Shown here in pieces: positions 56,504 to 64,000 of a stretch of DNA of 64,000 bases (position 1 is the first letter of the stretch; every line of letters begins with the position of its first letter). Source of the stretch: Opitutia bacterium (lineage in GTDB: Bacteria; Verrucomicrobiota; Verrucomicrobiia; Opitutales; Opitutaceae); the NCBI GenBank assembly GCA_016217545.1, contig JACRHT010000016.1:1-64000 (forward strand). The letters are read 5' to 3'. Below the pieces are notes generated by a model. That model was given only the letters and a program-made list of their open reading frames with translations, was not told the DNA's origin and did not search any database. A program made the position numbers and the translations under genes.

Positions 56504-58570
56504 TCAAATGAAAGGACGAAAAATCCGTTCCCGTTCGGTGCGTGTGAGGCGCTCGTAGTTCGCCGTGGGCAGGCTGGCGATGAACTCGCGGCCGTAGGCC
56601 TTGGTGAGCATGCGCGGATCGAGGATGGTGATGATGCCGCGGTCGGTCTTGCTGCGGATGAGCCGGCCGATTCCCTGGCGGAATTTGCCCAGCGCCTCGG
56701 GCAGCGCGAGCTGGGCGAACGGATTGCCGCCCTCGGACGCGACCCATTCGGCCCTAGCCTGCGCGACGGGATGGTTCGGCGGCTCGAAGGGCAATCGCGT
56801 GATGATGACCTGCGAGAGCGCGTCGCCGGGCACGTCGATGCCGGTCCAGAAACTTTCGGTGCCGAACAGGACGCCGTTGCCGGCCTGTCGGAGTTTCTCG
56901 GCGAGCTCGGAACGGGAGACGCCCGATTCCTGGACCAGACATTTTCGGCCGGCCGCGCGGTAGTCGGGCTCGAGCCGCGCGGAAACGGCGAGGAGATCGC
57001 GATAGCTCGTGAACAGCACCAGAGAGCCGCCGCGCACGGCGAATGTGCAGAAGCGCACGTAGTCGGTGATGGCGTCGAGCGCGAGCTTGCCCTCGGCGGC
57101 AGCGGACGGCTCCGGCACGTCGGCGGCGAGGTAGACGCGCATGTGGCGCTCGTAGTCGAAGGGCGATTTCTCGATCACGGTCTCCACCGCATGCGCGCCC
57201 ACGCGCTCGCGGAACGGCTCGATCGTGCTGCCGGTCGCGAGCGTCGCGCTCGTGAGGACGCAGGAAGTCTCGCGTTGAAAAAGCCGGCGGCGCAACTCGG
57301 CCGACACATCGAGCGGCGCCGAGCGGAGGCTGACGACGAGTTCCTTGCGTCGATCGGCCATCTCGGCCCAGTGCACGTCGCCCTCGCGCGCGAGATCGAT
57401 CCAGGACTTGATCGCGTCGCGATAAGCGGAGAGGCGTCTTTGTTTCGTCTCGACCTCGACGTGCGCAATGTTCTCCGGCGGCAGGCTGGTGCGCAGCGCG
57501 TCGAGGCGGGCGACGACGCTGTTGAGCGGACCGGCGAGGAGATGCTCGACGGCGTCGGGCTCGCGCCAGCGTTGGAGGCTCGAGCCGGCGGGGATCTTCT
57601 CGGCGACGGTGGAGAAAAAATGGTCGGCCTGCTCCGCCGCGATCTCGACGGCGCGCTGGCCGCCGGCGTCCTTGTGGCGCACGAACAGGCCCTTCTTGCG
57701 TTTCGGATTGAAGAGCGCGTGCAGCTGCCGGCGCAGCCCGGCGGACGTGAGCGCGAGGCCGAGATGCTCGGTCGCGATGTCGGGCACGGTGTGCGCTTCG
57801 TCGAGGACAAGGAAATCGTCGAGACGCAGGATGCCGCGCGCAGGTGATTTTTCCTGCGTCGCCTGCACGGCCATCAGCGTGAAGAGGAGGCTGTGGTTGA
57901 CGATGACGAGATTCGCGGAGTCGCGACGCCGCTTGGCGCGTTGATAGAAACACACCGCGCTGTCGCAGTGTTTCGAAGAGCAGGCGTCGGAGTCGGCGGA
58001 AATTTCGTCCCACACGTCGGGCGCGACGCGCTCGGGCAAATCGGCGAACAAACCCGTTTCGGTTTTCTGCGCCCACGCGGCGAGGCGGGCGAGTTGATCC
58101 TGCTCGGGCGTGGCGAAGAGCTCCTGCTTTTCCTGAAGCGCGCGCGCGAGCCGCGTCGTGCAGAGGTAGTTGCCTTTGCCCATCAGCACCGCGCTCGTGA
58201 AGTCGCGGTAGGCGGCCAGCTCGGGCACGGCGGCGAAGAGTCGGCGGCAGTTCGCGAGGTCCTTGTCGCGGATCTGCTCCTGCAGCGTCTTCGTGTGCGT
58301 GGAGACGAGAAATTGCCGGCGTGTGTCGACCGCGTGGATGATGCCCGGAATGAGATACGCGAGGCTCTTGCCGACGCCCGTGCCGGCTTCGCAGAGCAGG
58401 CTCGCATCACCTTCCATCGCGGCGGCGACAGCGTGCGCCATGCGTTCCTGCTCGGGGCGGTGTTCGAGACTGAGACTCGTGCACAGCCAACCGTCGTCGG
58501 CGAAGACAGCCGACGTCAGTTCTACTGCGCGCGAGACGGCCGCGCCACCGCCCTCGTTGAGACTAATCAT
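56504..58570 (-). CDS. dinG: DinG-like XPD-family DNA helicase
   Basis: 5'-3' superfamily 2 DNA helicase with an iron-sulfur cluster. Walker A is EAGTGVGKS (61-69), the DEAH-type box is LVLDEAHTV, and four Cys (C137, C197, C202, C207) have the spacing of the XPD/DinG 4Fe-4S ligands. C-terminal motifs include GVLFGTESFWTGIDVPG and KFRQGIGRLIRSKTDRG. 689 residues from ATG 58570. The YoaA type cannot be separated from DinG by eye. Confidence 0.92.
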   Translation of the reverse strand: MISLNEGGGAAVSRAVELTSAVFADDGWLCTSLSLEHRPEQERMAHAVAAAMEGDASLLCEAGTGVGKSLAYLIPGIIHAVDTRRQFLVSTHTKTLQEQIRDKDLANCRRLFAAVPELAAYRDFTSAVLMGKGNYLCTTRLARALQEKQELFATPEQDQLARLAAWAQKTETGLFADLPERVAPDVWDEISADSDACSSKHCDSAVCFYQRAKRRRDSANLVIVNHSLLFTLMAVQATQEKSPARGILRLDDFLVLDEAHTVPDIATEHLGLALTSAGLRRQLHALFNPKRKKGLFVRHKDAGGQRAVEIAAEQADHFFSTVAEKIPAGSSLQRWREPDAVEHLLAGPLNSVVARLDALRTSLPPENIAHVEVETKQRRLSAYRDAIKSWIDLAREGDVHWAEMADRRKELVVSLRSAPLDVSAELRRRLFQRETSCVLTSATLATGSTIEPFRERVGAHAVETVIEKSPFDYERHMRVYLAADVPEPSAAAEGKLALDAITDYVRFCTFAVRGGSLVLFTSYRDLLAVSARLEPDYRAAGRKCLVQESGVSRSELAEKLRQAGNGVLFGTESFWTGIDVPGDALSQVIITRLPFEPPNHPVAQARAEWVASEGGNPFAQLALPEALGKFRQGIGRLIRSKTDRGIITILDPRMLTKAYGREFIASLPTANYERLTRTERERIFRPFI

Positions 58571-58648
58571 CAATTGCGACTGAGCTGATGACTTTCCGCG
58601 GGCGCAAATTTATTTGCGAGAGCTTGCCGCCGAAACAACTCTGACGTC

Positions 58649-60919
58649 ATGGCAGTCGAGGCAAAACCCGGTCCGGAGTGGACCCACGAGTTGATCAAAT
58701 TTCTGCAGACGCAGCCCGCGGTCGCCGCAGTGCGCGTGAACTCGGCGGACATGACGGTCTCCGTGGCCACGCTCGGCAGCGTCGACTCGGCCCAACTCGA
58801 GCAACAAATCCAGCAGGTGCTGCTTGCGATCGAGGCCAAGCTCGCGACGGGCCGCGTGCGCGGCGACGGACCGACAACGGAGCCGGGATTCGTCGTGAAG
58901 CAGAGTGGCAGCGTGACGACGGTCGAGCGGCCGACGTGCGAGACCGCGCCGAAGTTCTATCAGTGGAAGGAATACGCGCTGCCGGAGGAAGAGCCCGCGC
59001 ACGAGGAGTCGCACGGACACGGCCATGGCGGCGAGGAGGGCGAGTGGAGGTTGCTCAGCACGCTGGCGGCGATTTGCGGCGTGGCGGGCATCGCGGGTTT
59101 CGTCGCCGAGAAGTTCGGTGCGCCGAACTGGGCGCAGTTCACGCTCTACGGCGTCGCGCTCGTCGCGGGCGGCTGGGATGCGGCGATCGATTCGTGGGAG
59201 AATCTGCGCGAGCGGAAACTCGACATTCATTTTCTGATGCTGGCGGTGGCGGTCGGCGCGGTGTGCGTCGGCGCTTACGGCGAAGCGACGTTGTTGCTCT
59301 TCCTCTTCTCCGCCTCCGGCGCGATGGAGGCCTACGCGATGGACCGCACGCAGCGCGAAGTGTCGTCGCTGCTCCACACGGCGCCGAAGGAGGCGACTGT
59401 GATCGATGCGGATGGCGCGCAACGGGTGGTGACGATCGAACAACTCGCCGTCGGCCAGCGCCTCGCGGTGAAGCCGGGCGAGATGTTTGCGGCGGACGGC
59501 GAGATCGTGAAAGGCGAGACGGCGAGCGATGAATCGACGCTCACCGGCGAGGCCGTGCCGGTGGAGAAGAGCGTGGGTTCGCAGGTGTTCAGCGGCACGA
59601 TCAACCTCTGGGGTTCCGTCGAGGTGAACGTCACGCGACTGCCGAGTGAGAGCACCTTGCAGAAGATCGTGCGCCTGATCCAGACCGCGCAGAAACTGAA
59701 GGCGCCGAGCCAGCGGCTCACCGACCGGTTCGGCGGCAATTACACGCTGCTCGTGCTCGGTGGCGTGACCGTGATGTTCCTCGTGTGGTGGCTCGGCTTT
59801 GGGTTGCCGCCGTTTAAGAGCGTGGATGGGCACGCGTCGGCTTTTTATCGCGCGATGACGCTGCTCGTCGTCGCGAGTCCGTGCGCGCTGGTGCTGTCGA
59901 TTCCGTCGGCGATTCTCGCGGCGATCGCGTGGGGCGCGAAACACGGCGTGCTTTTCCGCGGCGGCGCGGCGATCGAGAAAATGGCGGAGATTGACACGGT
60001 GGCGCTCGACAAAACGGGCACGCTGACGACGGGCGAACTCGCGGTCGTATCGGTCGAGAGTTTCCCACCGGGGCGCGAACGTGAATTGCTCGAGCTCGCT
60101 CACTCGCTGGAGCGCCACTCGCATCACCCGATCGCGCGGGCGATCACGCATCACGCGCGCAAGGAGAACGTCAGCGTGCGCGAGGTCGCGCGTTTCGAAT
60201 CGATCACGGGGCAGGGCGTGCGCGCCCAGGTCGGCGACGGCCACGCGTTTTTGGGACGCCGCGAACTCGTGGCGGCGGGACCGTTTGCGCAATGGCTGGA
60301 GAAAGTGCCGCCGGCGGCGGCGGAATTTTCCGAAGTGTGGGTGGTCGCGCCGGGCATCGTCGGCCGGTTGCTGCTCAAGGACCAGTTGCGCGCGGAGTCG
60401 CGCGGCGTGCTCGCGGCGCTGAAGGCGAACGGCATCCGCACCTACATGCTCACGGGCGACCGGCGCCACACGGCGGAATCGGTCGCTAAGGAACTCGGCG
60501 TGGACGAAGTGCGCGCGGGCCTCTCGCCGGAGCAGAAGGTCGAGATCGTAGACGGTTTCCGGCAGCAGGGTCGCAAGGTCGCGATGGTCGGCGACGGCGT
60601 GAACGACGCACCGAGCCTCGCGGCGGCGTATGTTTCCGTGGCGATGGGCGCGCGTGGCTGCGACGCAGCGCTCGAGCAAAGCGAGGTGATCCTGATGCAC
60701 GACCGCATCGAGAATTTCCTCGCGGCGCTGCGTCTGAGCCGACGCGCGCGGGCGATCATCAAGCAGAACCTCTTCATCTCGCTCGGCACGGTGATCGTGA
60801 TGGTCGGCGTATCGCTGGTGGGTTCGATTCCGTTGAGCTTGGGCGTCATCGCGCACGAAGGCAGCACGGTGGTCGTGTGTCTGAACTCGTTGCGGCTGCT
60901 GCTGGGGAAAAACGATTGA
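58649..60919 (+). CDS. P-type heavy-metal ATPase, probably Zn/Cd/Pb type
   Basis: P1B-type metal efflux ATPase of 756 residues. The N-terminal ferredoxin-like domain (about 10-70) has no CxxC. A His-rich stretch, HEESHGHGHGG (about 117-127), precedes the first helix. The transport site is SPC in ASPCALVLSIPSAI (about 409). The phosphorylation site is DKTGTLT (D about 453), with MLTGDRRHTA and MVGDGVNDAPSLA. SPC together with the P1B-2 layout suggests zinc or cadmium over copper. It is divergent from dinG. Confidence 0.92.
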   Translation: MAVEAKPGPEWTHELIKFLQTQPAVAAVRVNSADMTVSVATLGSVDSAQLEQQIQQVLLAIEAKLATGRVRGDGPTTEPGFVVKQSGSVTTVERPTCETAPKFYQWKEYALPEEEPAHEESHGHGHGGEEGEWRLLSTLAAICGVAGIAGFVAEKFGAPNWAQFTLYGVALVAGGWDAAIDSWENLRERKLDIHFLMLAVAVGAVCVGAYGEATLLLFLFSASGAMEAYAMDRTQREVSSLLHTAPKEATVIDADGAQRVVTIEQLAVGQRLAVKPGEMFAADGEIVKGETASDESTLTGEAVPVEKSVGSQVFSGTINLWGSVEVNVTRLPSESTLQKIVRLIQTAQKLKAPSQRLTDRFGGNYTLLVLGGVTVMFLVWWLGFGLPPFKSVDGHASAFYRAMTLLVVASPCALVLSIPSAILAAIAWGAKHGVLFRGGAAIEKMAEIDTVALDKTGTLTTGELAVVSVESFPPGRERELLELAHSLERHSHHPIARAITHHARKENVSVREVARFESITGQGVRAQVGDGHAFLGRRELVAAGPFAQWLEKVPPAAAEFSEVWVVAPGIVGRLLLKDQLRAESRGVLAALKANGIRTYMLTGDRRHTAESVAKELGVDEVRAGLSPEQKVEIVDGFRQQGRKVAMVGDGVNDAPSLAAAYVSVAMGARGCDAALEQSEVILMHDRIENFLAALRLSRRARAIIKQNLFISLGTVIVMVGVSLVGSIPLSLGVIAHEGSTVVVCLNSLRLLLGKND

Positions 60920-60938
60920 GTCGCGTTGTGCGCGCGAA

Positions 60939-61030
60939 GGGCCGTTGAGGGCAACGGCCCCTACCGCACGCGGCGTGAGCAAGTGGGGAGCGTGCGCATT
61001 GGGGTAGGGGCGCTTGCCCTCAAGCGCCCT
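60939..61030. repeat. Facing pair of GTAG-type REP palindromes
   Basis: First element 60939-60964: GGCCGTTGAGGGCAACGGCC ending in CTAC. Second element 61004-61030: GTAGGGGCGCTTGCCCTCAA onward. Their GTAG feet face each other across 39 bp. The stems differ but share the TTGAGGGCAA centre. They fill the gap between convergent genes. Confidence 0.87.
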
Positions 61031-61033
61031 CGC

Positions 61034-61585
61034 TCAATCCTCGATCCACACCAAATCACCGACGCGCACCTCGTCGTAGAGCTCGATGATGTCGAGGTTG
61101 CGCATCTGGACGCAGCCGCTGCTGGCGGGCGTGCCGAGGTGTTCTTCGTGATTCGTGCCGTGGATGTAGACGTAGCGGCCGTAAGTGTCGACGGACTCGC
61201 CCGCGGCGTTCGTGCCGGCGTTCACGCCGGGTTCCAACCCGCGGAGCCAGAGGATGCGCGTCGTGATCAAATTCTTGGCCTGCTCGTCGGCGTCGAATTC
61301 GGAGAAATGCCGGCCGGTGTTTACGCGGGCCTTGAAGACGATGCCCGGAGGCGCGCCGGCGCCGATGCGTTCGGCGATCTCGTGGAGGCCGCGGGGTGTG
61401 CCCATCGAATCCTTCACATTGGACGGCGGGCGCTTCGAGGTGGATATGACGTAACTCTTCACCAGCTGCCCGTCCCGATAGAAAGCCATCAGCTGTTTGC
61501 CGATGGAAACGACCATAGAACGCGCTGACGGCTTGCGGCCGAGAGCGGCAGACTTTTTCGTGGCCCGTTCCAAGGAATCTTTCAC
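61034..61585 (-). CDS. L,D-transpeptidase (YkuD-like)
   Basis: Cell-wall enzyme that makes 3-3 peptidoglycan cross-links or attaches lipoprotein. The active-site pattern reads HGTNHEEHLGTPASSGCVQM, with the catalytic Cys in SGC. GTG 61585 gives 183 residues; an internal ATG at 61516 is possible. No export signal is seen from either start, which is odd for a periplasmic enzyme. The GTG abuts the GTG of asd in CACGTG. Confidence 0.85.
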   Translation of the reverse strand: MKDSLERATKKSAALGRKPSARSMVVSIGKQLMAFYRDGQLVKSYVISTSKRPPSNVKDSMGTPRGLHEIAERIGAGAPPGIVFKARVNTGRHFSEFDADEQAKNLITTRILWLRGLEPGVNAGTNAAGESVDTYGRYVYIHGTNHEEHLGTPASSGCVQMRNLDIIELYDEVRVGDLVWIED

Positions 61586-62620
61586 GTGAATACCAAGTCC
61601 TATCGAGTCGGCATCGTCGGTGCGACAGGAGCGGTCGGTCAAGAGCTGATCGGCCTTCTCCAGTCGCGGCAGTTTCCGCTCGCGGAGCTGAGGCTCATGG
61701 CCTCCGCGCGCTCCGTGGGTCGCGTCGTCGAGTTCGCCGGGGAAAAACTCACGGTGATCGAGGCGAAGCCCGAGGCGTTCGAGGGCCTCGACCTCGCGCT
61801 GTTCGCCGCCGAGGGCGCGATCGCCAAGGCGTTGGCGTCGGAAGCCGTGAAGCGCGGCTGCCTCGTGCTGGACAAGAGTTCGGCGTTCCGCATGCGCGAG
61901 GACGTCCCGCTCGTCGTGCCCGAGATCAATCTTGCGGCGACGCGCGGGCATCGCGGCATTATCGCGAGCCCGAACTGCTCGACGGCCATCGCGCTCATGG
62001 GTCTTTACCCGCTGCACCGGCTCTTCGGCGTGAAGCGCGTGTTCTTTTCCACTTACCAATCCGTCTCCGGCACCGGCGCCGACGCCATCGATGAACTCGA
62101 GGCGCAGACGCAGGCCTACGCCAAAGGCCAGCCGCTCACGCGCTCGGTTTATCCGTATCAGATTTTCCAGAATCTCATTCCGCACATCGATTCGTTCGGC
62201 GCTGATGGCTACACCGGGGAAGAGACGAAGATGCGCGAGGAGAGCCGCAAGATCATGGGTCTACCCGAGCTCAAAGTCTCCGCGACGTGCGTGCGCGTGC
62301 CGGTCGTCCGCGCGCACTCCGTGGCGGTGAATGCGGAATTTGAGAAACCGGTCGATGTCGCGGCCGCGCGCGCGGCGATCGCGCAATTCGAGGGCGCCGA
62401 ACTCGTTGACGACGTGGCGAACAAGGTCTACCCGACGCCGCTGGATTTCAGCCGCAAGGTGAAGTGCGGCGTCGGCCGCCTCCGCGTGGATACCGCGTGG
62501 GAGAACGGCCTCGCGCTGTGGGTCGCCGGCGACAACCTCTGGAAGGGCGCCGCGCTCAACTCGATCCAGATCGCGGAGGCGATGATCCGCGACGGTATCC
62601 CGCTGCGTCCGAGCGCCTAA
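61586..62620 (+). CDS. asd: Aspartate-semialdehyde dehydrogenase
   Basis: Makes aspartate semialdehyde for lysine, diaminopimelate, methionine and threonine synthesis. NADP site VGIVGATGAVGQELI is at residues 8-22, the catalytic Cys lies in SPNCSTAIALM (about 130), and RVPVVRAHS binds the substrate. 344 residues. GTG start with AAGGAA ten bases upstream; that site lies in the antisense of the L,D-transpeptidase start. Confidence 0.95.
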   Translation: MNTKSYRVGIVGATGAVGQELIGLLQSRQFPLAELRLMASARSVGRVVEFAGEKLTVIEAKPEAFEGLDLALFAAEGAIAKALASEAVKRGCLVLDKSSAFRMREDVPLVVPEINLAATRGHRGIIASPNCSTAIALMGLYPLHRLFGVKRVFFSTYQSVSGTGADAIDELEAQTQAYAKGQPLTRSVYPYQIFQNLIPHIDSFGADGYTGEETKMREESRKIMGLPELKVSATCVRVPVVRAHSVAVNAEFEKPVDVAAARAAIAQFEGAELVDDVANKVYPTPLDFSRKVKCGVGRLRVDTAWENGLALWVAGDNLWKGAALNSIQIAEAMIRDGIPLRPSA

Positions 62621-62712
62621 GCGCGTCGCAAACCGCGCACTTTTCGCGACAAACCCCGCACCGGCTTTCTCCTTGCGAGGGGTAGGGCGCTGCCGTTTCG
62701 TCTCCGGATTCC

Positions 62713-62789
62713 GGACGCTTAGCTCAGTTGGTTAGAGCATCTCGTTTACACCGAGAGGGTCGGGGGTTCGAGTCCCTCAGCGTCCACCA
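62713..62789 (+). tRNA. tRNA-Val (anticodon UAC)
   Basis: Acceptor GGACGCT / AGCGTCC, D-arm AGCTCAGTTGGTTAGAGC, anticodon loop TTTACAC (UAC), T-arm GGGGGTTCGAGTCCCTC, and an encoded CCA at 62787-62789. hemC starts 17 bp downstream, so the two may share a transcript. Confidence 0.95.
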
Positions 62790-62805
62790 GCCTTCGCTCC
62801 AACGC

Positions 62806-63651
62806 ATGAAACTCCTCCTCGCCACCCGCAAAAGCCCGCTCGCGCTCGCGCAGACCAACATGGTCGCCGCGCGCTTCGCCGAGAAGCTGGGCGCCGAATG
62901 CGAACTGCTCAAAATCGTCACAACCGGCGACCGCCAAACCGACTGGTCGCTGATCAAGCAGGGCGGCAAGGGCCTCTTCACCGCCGAACTCGAGCAGGCG
63001 CTCCTGCGCGGCGACGCGCACGCCGCGGTGCACAGCTGCAAGGACCTGCCGGGCGAAAATCCCGCCGGGCTCACCGTCGCCGGCTTCCTGCCGCGCGAAC
63101 TGACGCACGATGTGCTCGTGTTGCGGGAAGGTGTCGCGACGCCGGCCACGATCGGTTCGAGCAGCCCGCGCCGCCAGTTGCAGGTCGCGAAGCTTTTCCC
63201 GGGCGTGAAGTTCACGGAGATTCGCGGCAACGTCGACACGCGCCTCAAGAAGATCGCGCAAGGCGACGCCGATGCGACGATCCTCGCCGCCGCCGGCATG
63301 CGCCGCCTCGGCATCCACAGCTGGCCGGGCGTCGTGTTTCGCCCGCTGAAGTTCGAGGAAAGCGTCCCCGCCGTGGGACAGGGCGCTATCGCGATCCAAT
63401 GCCGCACCGATCTTGCCGCGCAACTGGCGCCGGCGCTCGATGCGGCGACGTTCCGCAACGTGACGCTCGAACGCGCGTTCCAGGCGCAGATCGGCGGCGG
63501 CTGCCAGGTGGCCTTCGCCGCGCATGCGACGGACGACACACTGCATTTTTTCCATGAGCGCACCGGCATCCGCCGTTTTCCGCTGAGCGCCGCCGACTTC
63601 GCCGCGCCGCAACAGACCGCCGCGCGCATCCTGAAGGAGCTCGGATTCTAA
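62806..63651 (+). CDS. hemC: Porphobilinogen deaminase (hydroxymethylbilane synthase)
   Basis: Joins four porphobilinogens to hydroxymethylbilane in haem synthesis. Visible are ATRKSPLALAQ at the N-terminus, LPGENPAGLTVAGFLPRE, SSSPRRQLQ, EIRGNVDTRLKKI and the dipyrromethane-cofactor Cys in GGGCQVAF (about 232). 281 residues, shorter than the usual 310 or so, with a reduced C-terminal domain. TAATG overlap with hemD. Confidence 0.93.
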   Translation: MKLLLATRKSPLALAQTNMVAARFAEKLGAECELLKIVTTGDRQTDWSLIKQGGKGLFTAELEQALLRGDAHAAVHSCKDLPGENPAGLTVAGFLPRELTHDVLVLREGVATPATIGSSSPRRQLQVAKLFPGVKFTEIRGNVDTRLKKIAQGDADATILAAAGMRRLGIHSWPGVVFRPLKFEESVPAVGQGAIAIQCRTDLAAQLAPALDAATFRNVTLERAFQAQIGGGCQVAFAAHATDDTLHFFHERTGIRRFPLSAADFAAPQQTAARILKELGF

Positions 63652-64000
63652 TGGCCGCGAAATCCACTTCCGCCTTGCCGCTCGCCGGCCGCCGCATCGT
63701 CCTCACCCGGCCGCGCGAACAATGCTCCGAATGGCGCGCGCAGCTCGAAGCGCAGGGCGCCAACGTGATCGAGCTGCCGCTCATTCAGGTCACCAAACAC
63801 TACGACAAGCAGACACTCGTCGAGGTGTTCGCCGAGCTGACGCAATACGAGTGGCTGATCTTCACCAGCGCCAACGGCGCGCGGTTCTTCTTCGAGGAGT
63901 TCCTCAAGGGCTTCGACGACATCCGTGCGCTCGGCCTGGTCCGCATCGCGTGCGTGGGCGAGGCGACGGCCGATGTGGTGCGCAGCCTGCACCTGCGCGT
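63651..64000 (+). CDS. hemD: Uroporphyrinogen-III synthase, truncated by the window edge
   Basis: Cyclises hydroxymethylbilane to uroporphyrinogen III. 116 residues are visible, with RRIVLTRPREQ and the typical WLIFTSANGARFFFEEF. The frame is open to the window end. Its ATG overlaps the hemC TAA by one base. It could be a fusion with a methyltransferase; the rest is out of view. Confidence 0.85.
   Translation, partial: MAAKSTSALPLAGRRIVLTRPREQCSEWRAQLEAQGANVIELPLIQVTKHYDKQTLVEVFAELTQYEWLIFTSANGARFFFEEFLKGFDDIRALGLVRIACVGEATADVVRSLHLR

Noticed and set aside
58610-60982. A 790-codon open frame antisense to the metal ATPase
   Set aside because: Arg/His-rich shadow; the ATPase motifs on the other strand are complete.
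61034-62185. A much longer L,D-transpeptidase frame extending antisense through asd
   Set aside because: The extension is the shadow of asd, with no domain features; asd is certain.
62682-62700. Another REP element before tRNA-Val (GTAGGGCGCTGCCGTTTCG)
   Set aside because: It begins with GTAG, but I see no matching second arm, so it is at most a fragment.

Overview
This 64-kb window is a high-GC, gene-dense bacterial chromosome segment. It probably comes from the Verrucomicrobiota, close to Opitutaceae. That placement is inferred from gene content: a pseudopilin cassette of the Verru_Chthon type, a DUF5069-like protein, a menaquinone pathway split over the chromosome, and a Rho with a long disordered N-terminus next to type IV pilus motor genes. 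No 16S rRNA is present to confirm it. I see no prophage, insertion sequence, CRISPR array or rRNA operon.

Layout. 0-5 kb: menF, menD and, convergent, a Glu/Leu-type dehydrogenase. 5-13 kb: a membrane coiled-coil protein, uvrB, acylphosphatase, a small ABC transporter with a TPR partner, and menA. 13-22 kb (minus strand): a Tat-exported molybdenum hydroxylase pair, a DUF5069-like gene, and a two-component cluster (NtrC-type regulator, outer-membrane barrel, secreted coiled-coil protein, sensor kinase). 22-30 kb: RNase R, photolyase, ndk, tRNA-Glu, rpoZ with two unknown genes coupled to it, and rpmI. 30-33 kb: a membrane protein, comM and an HD-domain protein. 33-42 kb: coaE, rho, pilB, pilT, a second pilB and pilC in one run. 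42-49 kb: a YhaM-like nuclease, unknown genes, a second rho and acs. 49-54 kb: six overlapping pseudopilin-type genes. 54-64 kb: tRNA(CAU), a nucleotidyltransferase, PP2C phosphatase, DinG-like helicase, a P-type metal ATPase, an L,D-transpeptidase, asd, tRNA-Val, hemC and the start of hemD.

How the genes work together. MenF, MenD and MenA cover the first two and a late membrane step of menaquinone synthesis. The pilB/pilT/pilB/pilC run supplies the motors and platform of a type IV filament machine. The six pseudopilin genes could supply filament subunits, but no prepilin peptidase or secretin is in view. HemC and HemD are consecutive tetrapyrrole enzymes.

The most unusual signal lies between and at the edges of the genes. 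First, short palindromes occur repeatedly, and most begin with GTAG, the signature of REP elements mobilised by REP-associated tyrosine transposases. At least five sequence families coexist here, and one copy sits in frame inside menD. Second, there is a class of short-period word repeats (units such as ATTCGTG, TCAGCGATCAG, CTCCGT) that abut genes and supply start codons, leader peptides or C-terminal tails. These two repeat classes, the paired Rho factors, and the rpoZ-coupled unknown genes are the best candidates for new biology.
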